DNA of 64,000 nt, from contig NZ_JARGDO010000004.1 in the NCBI RefSeq assembly GCF_029211185.1, positions 124,001 through 188,000 of the forward strand. The letters are read 5' to 3'. The translations under genes were made by a program, and so were the position numbers. This DNA comes from Tessaracoccus caeni (GTDB lineage: Bacteria; Actinomycetota; Actinomycetes; Propionibacteriales; Propionibacteriaceae). Below the pieces are notes generated by a model. The model was not told the DNA's origin. It made no database searches and saw only the letters and a list, made by a program, of their open reading frames with translations. Below are positions 58,777 to 64,000 of the stretch, one piece after another. Position 1 is the stretch's first letter. Every line of letters starts with the position of its first letter.

Positions 58777-59256
58777 CTACGGAGCGGGTGATGCGGCCCG
58801 CTCGTCGGCGGCGCGCAGGATGGCGCACATGGCACGCCCGAGGCCGTCGAAGTCGTCGCCGGGAATGGCGTCGACGAAGGCGCGGCGCACGGACTCCACA
58901 TGGGTGGGCGCGGCCTCGACGAGAACGGCCATGCCCTCGTCGGTGAGCACGGCCTGGACGCCACGCCCGTCGCCGCGACACGACTCGCGGCGGAGCAGCC
59001 CCTTGGACTCCATCCGCTTTGCGGTGTGGGTGAGGCGAGAGCGCGAGTGCCGCACCGACGACGCCAGGTCGCCCATGCGGACGGTGTGTCCGGGGGCTTC
59101 GGACAGTCGCACCAGCAGCTCGTACTCGGCGAGCGAGAGGTTGAAGGGAGCTAGCGCCTGGTCGAGTTCTTCGGAGATCCGGGTGGAGGCGAGCAGGTAG
59201 CTGCGCCAGATGTGTTGCTGGTGGTCCGTCAGCCAGCCGCCCTCGGGTTCCGACAT
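58777..59256 (-). CDS. MarR family transcriptional regulator
   Basis: 159 residues from ATG 59256. Winged helix: 'LSLAEYELLVRLSEAPGHTV', 'RMGDLASSVRHSRSRLTHTA' (recognition helix) and wing 'SCRGDGRGVQAVLTDEGMAV'. Helical ends form the dimer. It is 20 bp upstream of the dehydrogenase gene, on the same strand, so it may regulate it; it is also divergent from fadD. Ligand unknown. Confidence 0.9.
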   Translation of the reverse strand: MSEPEGGWLTDHQQHIWRSYLLASTRISEELDQALAPFNLSLAEYELLVRLSEAPGHTVRMGDLASSVRHSRSRLTHTAKRMESKGLLRRESCRGDGRGVQAVLTDEGMAVLVEAAPTHVESVRRAFVDAIPGDDFDGLGRAMCAILRAADERAASPAP

Positions 59257-59391
59257 GCGAACCAGCCTACCAGATGGTTGAGCGTTCAATCAGGATGGCG
59301 AGGTCCGGCAAACCGTGCGGCGTGGATCCCCGTGCCGCACCAGGGCAGTGGATAGGCTAGGGGACAATACCCCGAGCGAGGAGTTCGTGAC

Positions 59392-61239
59392 TTGAGCGTG
59401 CAAGACGACGTACTGGCCCTTCGGCAACAACTACTGGAAGACGCTCCCGCGAGCGTCGGCGACATGCTGCGGCGGCGGGTCAAGGAGACCCCGCATTCGT
59501 TGGCCTTCCTGGAGCCCGACCGGGCGCCCGAGGGGCCTAACACCTGGGCACGGAGCACCTGGACGGAGTCGCAAGAGGTGGTGCACCGCCTCGCCGCCGG
59601 CCTGCTCGCTCGAGGACTGAAGTACGAGGAGCGCGTCGCCATCGCCTCGGCGACGAGGCTGGAGTGGATCCTGCTGGATCTCGCGATCGCCTGCGCGGCC
59701 GGCGCCACCACCACGATCTACCCCAACACCAGCGCCGACGACTTCGACTACATCCTGACCGACTCCGGGTCGGTGGTGGCGATCGTGGAGAACGCCACCC
59801 AGCTCGCCAAGGTGAACCTCGACGCCGACCAGTTCCATACCGTCGTGGTGCTGGACACCGACGGCGTGGAGCTGAACGACCGGATCATCTCTTACCAGCA
59901 GCTGCTGGAACTCGGACAAAGCCATCTGGCCGAGCATCCGGCGGCGGTGGAGGAGGCCATCGACTCCACCGGCCACGACACCCTCTCGACGCTGATCTAC
60001 ACCTCCGGCACCACCGGTCGGCCGAAGGGTGTGCGTCTCAATCACATCTCCTGGGTCTATGAGGGCGTCGCCACCAAGCATCTGAAGGTCATCGAGCACG
60101 ACGAGATCCAGTACCTCTGGCTCCCGCTCAGTCACGTGTTCGGCAAGGCGCTGATCGCCGTGCAGCTCTCCTACGGATTCGCCTCCGCCGTCGACGGACG
60201 CATCGACCGCATCGTCGTCGGCCTCGGCGAGGTGAAGCCCACCTTCATGTGCGGCGCGCCGCGCATCTTCGAGAAGGTCCGCGCCACGGTGATGACCAGC
60301 AACACGGGTCTGAAGGCTCGCATCGCGCGCTGGGCCTTCGCGGTCGCTCGCGAGGCGTCGCCCTACATCGCGGAGGGCAAGGAGCTGACGGGCGCCATGA
60401 AGGTGCGCTGGAACCTTGCCGACAAACTGGTGTTCAGCAAGCTCAAGGAACGCCTGGGCGGAAACATCAAGTTCATGATCTCCGGTTCGGCGAAGCTCGC
60501 CCCGCAGGTGCAGCGGTGGTTCGTCGGCGCCGGCATCATGGTGGTCGAGGGCTACGGCGCCACCGAGACCTCCGCGATCGCTGCGGTGGATCTTCCGCTG
60601 CCGCCCACGCCGGGCACGGTGGGCCGGGTCATGCCGGGCATCGAGGTGAAGATCGCCGATGACGGTGAAATCCTGCTGCGCGGCCCGATCATCAGCCCCG
60701 GGTATCACAACCTGCCGGAGCGCACCGCCGAGGTCTTCGAGGAGGACGGCTGGTATCACACCGGCGACATCGGCGAACTGAGTCCCGAGGGCAAGCTGCG
60801 CGTCACCGACCGCAAGAAGGATCTGTTCAAGACCTCGGGCGGCAAGTACGTCTCGCCGCAGAAAGTGGAGGCCGCGATCACCGCGAACATCCCCTACGTG
60901 TCGCAGGCCGTGGCCATCGGCGATGATCGCAAGTTCGTCTCGGCACTCGTCGTGCTCGATCCCGTCATGCTGCAGACCTGGGCTGAGAAGCGCGACCTCG
61001 GCCACCTCCCCTACGCGGAACTCACCCAGCGTCCCGAGATCTACGCGTCGATCGAGCGGCAGATGGAGAAGGCCAACTCGAAGCTCGAGCGCTGGGAGAC
61101 GGTGAAGAAGTTCGCCATCCTGAATCAGGAGCTGACGGTCGACAACGACGGCGTCACGGCCAACATGAAGATCCGACGTGGTGTCGTCACCCAGCAGTTC
61201 GCCGACATCATCGAGGGCTTCTACCCGCCGGAGGACTGA
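59392..61239 (+). CDS. Long-chain fatty-acid-CoA ligase (FadD15-like)
   Basis: 615 residues from TTG 59392 (GAGGAG upstream). ANL superfamily: P-loop 'LIYTSGTTGRPKGVRLNH', 'MCGAPRIFEKV', 'VVEGYGATETSAIAAVDLPL', 'GWYHTGDIGELSPEGKLRVT' and C-terminal 'DRKKDLFKTSGGKYVSPQKV'. Activates long-chain fatty acids to acyl-CoA. The thioesterase-like gene follows after 22 bp, an opposing activity in the same transcription unit. Confidence 0.95.
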   Translation: MSVQDDVLALRQQLLEDAPASVGDMLRRRVKETPHSLAFLEPDRAPEGPNTWARSTWTESQEVVHRLAAGLLARGLKYEERVAIASATRLEWILLDLAIACAAGATTTIYPNTSADDFDYILTDSGSVVAIVENATQLAKVNLDADQFHTVVVLDTDGVELNDRIISYQQLLELGQSHLAEHPAAVEEAIDSTGHDTLSTLIYTSGTTGRPKGVRLNHISWVYEGVATKHLKVIEHDEIQYLWLPLSHVFGKALIAVQLSYGFASAVDGRIDRIVVGLGEVKPTFMCGAPRIFEKVRATVMTSNTGLKARIARWAFAVAREASPYIAEGKELTGAMKVRWNLADKLVFSKLKERLGGNIKFMISGSAKLAPQVQRWFVGAGIMVVEGYGATETSAIAAVDLPLPPTPGTVGRVMPGIEVKIADDGEILLRGPIISPGYHNLPERTAEVFEEDGWYHTGDIGELSPEGKLRVTDRKKDLFKTSGGKYVSPQKVEAAITANIPYVSQAVAIGDDRKFVSALVVLDPVMLQTWAEKRDLGHLPYAELTQRPEIYASIERQMEKANSKLERWETVKKFAILNQELTVDNDGVTANMKIRRGVVTQQFADIIEGFYPPED

Positions 61240-61261
61240 GAACTCGCTCGATAGGACTCCC

Positions 61262-62110
61262 GTGTTTCGCTACACGTGCCCCCTGCGCTGGTCTGACCTG
61301 GACGCGCAGGGGCACGTCAACAATGCGCTGCTGATCGATTATCTGCAGGAGGCGCGCGTCGCCTTCCTCGCTACCAACCCAGAGTCGACGCTGTTGAGCG
61401 ACGGCCTGGTGGTGGTCGGCCACCAGATTGCCTACCGGCATCCGGTGCGCTACTCGGCGTCCGGTGTCGAGATCGAGTTGGGCACCGTCTCGTTGGGCGG
61501 GGCTCGCTACGAGCTGGGCTACCGGCTCAGCCAGGACGGGCAGCATGTTGCGGACGCCCGCACCGTGCTGTGCCCGTTCGATTTCGCGACGCAGCGTCCC
61601 GTGCGGCTGACCCCGCTGGACCGGGAGTTCTTCGGCTTGCACAAGGCCGACTTCGGGCCCCTGCCGGCCGTCGAGGCACCTCGGCTGGATGGCCGCGGGG
61701 AACCGATCGAGATGCCCGTGCGGTGGTCGGATCTCGACCGCTACGGACACGTCAACAACGCCGTCGTCTTCGACTACCTTCAGCAGGCCCGGATCGAGGC
61801 CACCGCCCGTTGGGATCCGTCGATGGCCCGGATGGGGGCCGGCGAGGGCGAGCGCATGTGGCTGGTGGCGCAGCAGGACGTCGACTACGTCTCGCAGATC
61901 CCGCACCGCGTCGAACCCTTCGTGGTGCTCACCGCCCCCGTGCGGTTGGGGCGAACCTCGCTGACCCTTGCCGCGGAGATGGTGGATCCTGAGTCTGGAA
62001 CGGTGTTCATCCGAGGTCGTACCGTGCTGGTCTCAGCCGACGGTTTCGGCCGCCCCGTCGAGCTGTCCGACGACACCCGCCGCCTCCTATCGGAACACCT
62101 CGTCGACTAG
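61262..62110 (+). CDS. Double-hotdog acyl-CoA thioesterase
   Basis: 282 residues from GTG 61262. Two hotdog domains repeat the same motif: 'LRWSDLDAQGHVNNALLIDY' at the start and 'VRWSDLDRYGHVNNAVVFDY' from about residue 152. Asp and Asn of these motifs form the active site in 4-hydroxybenzoyl-CoA-thioesterase-like enzymes. Hydrolyses acyl-CoA of unknown chain length. Its stop TAG is part of the CTAG that flanks the MITE-like element. Confidence 0.88.
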   Translation: MFRYTCPLRWSDLDAQGHVNNALLIDYLQEARVAFLATNPESTLLSDGLVVVGHQIAYRHPVRYSASGVEIELGTVSLGGARYELGYRLSQDGQHVADARTVLCPFDFATQRPVRLTPLDREFFGLHKADFGPLPAVEAPRLDGRGEPIEMPVRWSDLDRYGHVNNAVVFDYLQQARIEATARWDPSMARMGAGEGERMWLVAQQDVDYVSQIPHRVEPFVVLTAPVRLGRTSLTLAAEMVDPESGTVFIRGRTVLVSADGFGRPVELSDDTRRLLSEHLVD

Positions 62111-62271
62111 GGCCTGTTACGAAAGTGGAAGTGGCCTACTACGCGACGCCCTGGCACGCCATCTGCTTCGTTGCACTCGTCGAAGGTAGCACCACTAGCT
62201 CCTTCCTCCTGCGCCTTGCATCTGACGCACCATGACGCCGCTCGCAACGGCCACCACTTCCGCAACAGACC
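62111..62271. mobile_element. MITE-like element with CTAG (or TA) target duplication
   Basis: 161 bp with imperfect terminal inverted repeats: GGCCTGTTACGAAAGTGG at the left, and GGTCTGTTGCGGAAGTGG reading inward from the right. Both sides are flanked by CTAG (62107-62110 and 62272-62275). No transposase. Ends of the GGxCTGTT type and a CTAG/TA duplication point to an IS5-superfamily parent (inference). Inserted between the stop codons of two convergent genes. Confidence 0.8.
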
Positions 62272-63189
62272 CTAGCCGAGACGTCCGAGACCTGCGGTGA
62301 CGATCGATGGGAGGTCGGGGTGTCGGAAGCGGTAGCCGGCTCGTTCGAGGGCGGACGGGAGAACCCGCTGACTGCCGATCACCTCGACGGCCATCTCGCC
62401 CAAGGCGATTCTCAAGGCGAACGACGGCACCGGCACCACGGCGGGACGTTTCAGCTGTCGCGCGAGTTCTGCGGTGAGCTGCGCGTTGGTGACCGGCGTG
62501 GGGCCGGTGAGGTTGACTGGGCCCGAGATCTCGTCGTGTCCGAGCAGGAAGCGGATCGCGCCCACCTCGTCGGCCAGCGAGATCAGGCTCCACCATTGCC
62601 GGCCGCTGCCCAGTTTTCCTCCCAGCCCTAGCCGGAACAGGGGAAGCAGCTTGGCGGCGGCCCCTCCGGAGCGGTCGAAGACCAGGCCGGTGCGCGGATG
62701 CACGACGCGGATGCCGGCCTCGCGAGCAGGATCAGCCGACGACTCCCACACCCGGCACACCTCCGCCAAGAAGTCGGTCCCGGCGGGCGCGTCCTCGGTC
62801 ACCGGCTGGTCGCCGGTCTGGCCGTAGTAGCCCACCGCCGAGGCGCTGACCAGCACCGACGGAGGTCGGTCCAGGCCGGCCAGCGCCCGCGCGAGGGTGG
62901 AGGTGCCGAGCCGCCGGCTCTCCATGATCTGGTTCTTGTACGACGACGTCCACCGTTTGTCGCCGACGCCGGCGCCGGCCAGGTGCACCACCCCGTCGAT
63001 CCCCTCCAGCGCGGCGGCGTCGATCTGCCGCTCCGCCGGATTCCAGGCGACCCCGATCGTCCCGTCCTCCCGTCGTCCCGTCTGCGCGCCCGGCCGCACC
63101 AGCCGCACGACCTCGTGCTCGTCGACGAGCAGCGACCGGACGAGAGCCGAGCCGATCAATCCCGTCGATCCCGTGACTGCCATCCTCAT
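62272..63189 (-). CDS. TIGR01777-type NAD-dependent epimerase/dehydratase
   Basis: 305 residues from ATG 63189. Extended SDR: 'MAVTGSTGLIGSALVRSLLV', 'GVVHLAGAGVGDKRWTSSYK', 'SASAVGYYGQTGDQPVTED' with YYG active site, and a C-terminal DUF1731 segment ('EVIGSQRVLPSALERAGYRF'). These proteins are linked to cell division inhibitor SulA-like families; the reaction is unknown. The stop codon TAG lies in the right-hand CTAG next to the MITE-like element. Confidence 0.92.
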   Translation of the reverse strand: MRMAVTGSTGLIGSALVRSLLVDEHEVVRLVRPGAQTGRREDGTIGVAWNPAERQIDAAALEGIDGVVHLAGAGVGDKRWTSSYKNQIMESRRLGTSTLARALAGLDRPPSVLVSASAVGYYGQTGDQPVTEDAPAGTDFLAEVCRVWESSADPAREAGIRVVHPRTGLVFDRSGGAAAKLLPLFRLGLGGKLGSGRQWWSLISLADEVGAIRFLLGHDEISGPVNLTGPTPVTNAQLTAELARQLKRPAVVPVPSFALRIALGEMAVEVIGSQRVLPSALERAGYRFRHPDLPSIVTAGLGRLG

Positions 63190-63231
63190 CTGCCCAGTCT
63201 TCCACGCGCGTGGGCCGCGCCGGTTCCCTAG

Positions 63232-63271
63232 GAGTTCACGATTCCACCGAAGTCGGTGGAATCGTGAACTC
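63232..63271 (-). terminator. Perfect 19-bp hairpin after the permease gene
   Basis: GAGTTCACGATTCCACCGA with TCGGTGGAATCGTGAACTC, 2-nt spacer. It starts 8 bp after the permease stop. No U-run follows on the minus strand (CTAGGG), so termination is probable but not certain. Confidence 0.6.
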
Positions 63272-63278
63272 TTAAGCG

Positions 63279-64000
63279 TTAGGCCCTCAGTGCGGCGATG
63301 GGTTCGATGCGGGAGGCGCGCCAGGCGGGGACGGCGCCGGCGATCATGCCGACCACCGCCCCGAGCAGCGGGCCGGAGACGGCGATCCGCCAGTCGAGCA
63401 CGGCCGTCCAGTCTCGCTTCAGACACACGATAACGACGCTCAGCACCCCGAGAGCTGAGCCGACCAGCCCGCCCAGCAGGCCGAGGATCACCGACTCGAT
63501 CAGGAACTGGCCGAGGATCTGCGACGGATGTGCGCCGACGGCGCGGCGCAGGCCGATCTCCGGGGTGCGTTCGATCACCGCAACGAAGGTGGTGTTGGCG
63601 ATGCTGACCATGCCGACGATCAGGCAGGCGACGCCGAGCAGCACGAACAACGTCGTGAGGTCGGAGGCGACGGACTCGCGCAGGGCCAGTGGATCGGGTG
63701 GCGTGGTCACTTGGAGCCGGTCGGGGAAGCTGGGGTCGATGGCCAGGGCGATCTGCGCGCCCACCACCTGCGCTGCGCCCATCTCGGTCGTCACCCAGAG
63801 CGTTGCCTCGCTGTGGGCGTTCGGGAACAGCTCCAGCGCGACGGACAGGGGGATCGAGACGGCGGTCAGCAGCTCGGGATGCGCCTCGACGTCGGTGAGT
63901 ACCCCCGCGACGGCGAACCGCACGCCGTCGACCCAGATCGCCGAGCCGCTGTGCGCCGAGCCGTAGCCGATGGCGCGCGCCACCTGCGGGCCGAGCAGCG
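63279..64000 (-). CDS. FtsX/MacB-type ABC transporter permease, 5' end beyond window
   Basis: At least 239 codons, open to the right edge, C-terminal part only. Outer (MacB periplasmic core-like) segment with 'SAIWVDGVRFAVAGVLTDVE', then FtsX domain helices: 'VLLGVACLIVGMVSIANTT', 'RTPEIGLRRAVGAHPSQILG' and 'VILGLLGGLVGSALGVLSVV', and a final helix before 'AWRASRIEPIAALRA'. Acts with a cytoplasmic ATPase (not in the window, probably to the right) in export or mechanotransmission. Confidence 0.88.
   Translation of the reverse strand, partial: LLGPQVARAIGYGSAHSGSAIWVDGVRFAVAGVLTDVEAHPELLTAVSIPLSVALELFPNAHSEATLWVTTEMGAAQVVGAQIALAIDPSFPDRLQVTTPPDPLALRESVASDLTTLFVLLGVACLIVGMVSIANTTFVAVIERTPEIGLRRAVGAHPSQILGQFLIESVILGLLGGLVGSALGVLSVVIVCLKRDWTAVLDWRIAVSGPLLGAVVGMIAGAVPAWRASRIEPIAALRA

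Overview
The window is high-GC chromosomal DNA from an actinomycete. Lsr2, a bS22-type mini ribosomal protein, a GlnR-type orphan regulator, mycothiol enzymes (mshD, mycothione reductase), a TTG-started clpC and DisA all point to Actinobacteria. A Propionibacteriaceae-like genus is my inference from general gene content; no database was available. Nearly all of the window is ordinary housekeeping and stress sequence. I saw no tRNA, rRNA, CRISPR array or prophage. The accessory signal is in small repeats, hairpins and one MITE-like insertion between genes, and in a few unusual protein architectures.

Layout. 1-1029: minus-strand NuoD-like gene cut by the window edge. 1120-4097: lsr2 and clpC. 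4377-8926: CDP-alcohol phosphatidyltransferase, then the thiamine importer thiB-thiP-thiQ behind a TPP riboswitch. 8967-11481: radA-disA (c-di-AMP). 11593-12163: MazE/MazF-like pair, followed by a perfect 27-bp hairpin and a 161-bp structured repeat. 13218-17555: TIM-barrel isomerase, proline dehydrogenase-like gene, CPBP protein, asd and proC. 17698-24193: bS22, glutaredoxin, HemD-type protein, phosphatase and the System II cytochrome c maturation set (TlpA-like, CcdA, ResB, CcsB). 24209-25657: a sigma-like/GerMN/Gmad2 fusion. 25688-31080: SDR, mycothione reductase, DEAD-box helicase and aldo/keto reductase, with palindromic repeats between them.

31226-45889 is rich in phosphate genes: a PHO box, pstSCAB, a beta-N-acetylhexosaminidase-like lipoprotein, the tightly overlapped operon glnR-mshD-ppk1-NUDIX/histidine phosphatase, then dtd, a nitrobindin-like protein, ygfZ, tpx and ppk2. 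45898-54341: SatD-like protein, 2H phosphoesterase, a PrsW protease coupled to two dynamin-like GTPases, a secreted helical protein and EttA. 54394-61239: ECF sigma factor with a coupled membrane partner, a large FAD/Fe-S D-2-hydroxyacid dehydrogenase, MarR and a long-chain acyl-CoA synthetase. 61262-64000: double-hotdog thioesterase, the MITE-like element, a TIGR01777-type epimerase and the end of an FtsX/MacB-type permease.

The strongest leads are these: (1) a two-copy ~160-bp repeat whose terminal arms differ between copies by compensating base-pair changes; (2) a MITE-like element inserted in a CTAG that served as the stop codon of both convergent flanking genes; (3) a dispersed palindromic repeat that also occurs in frame inside a dehydrogenase gene; (4) a sigma-factor-like domain fused through one membrane segment to GerMN and Gmad2 domains.
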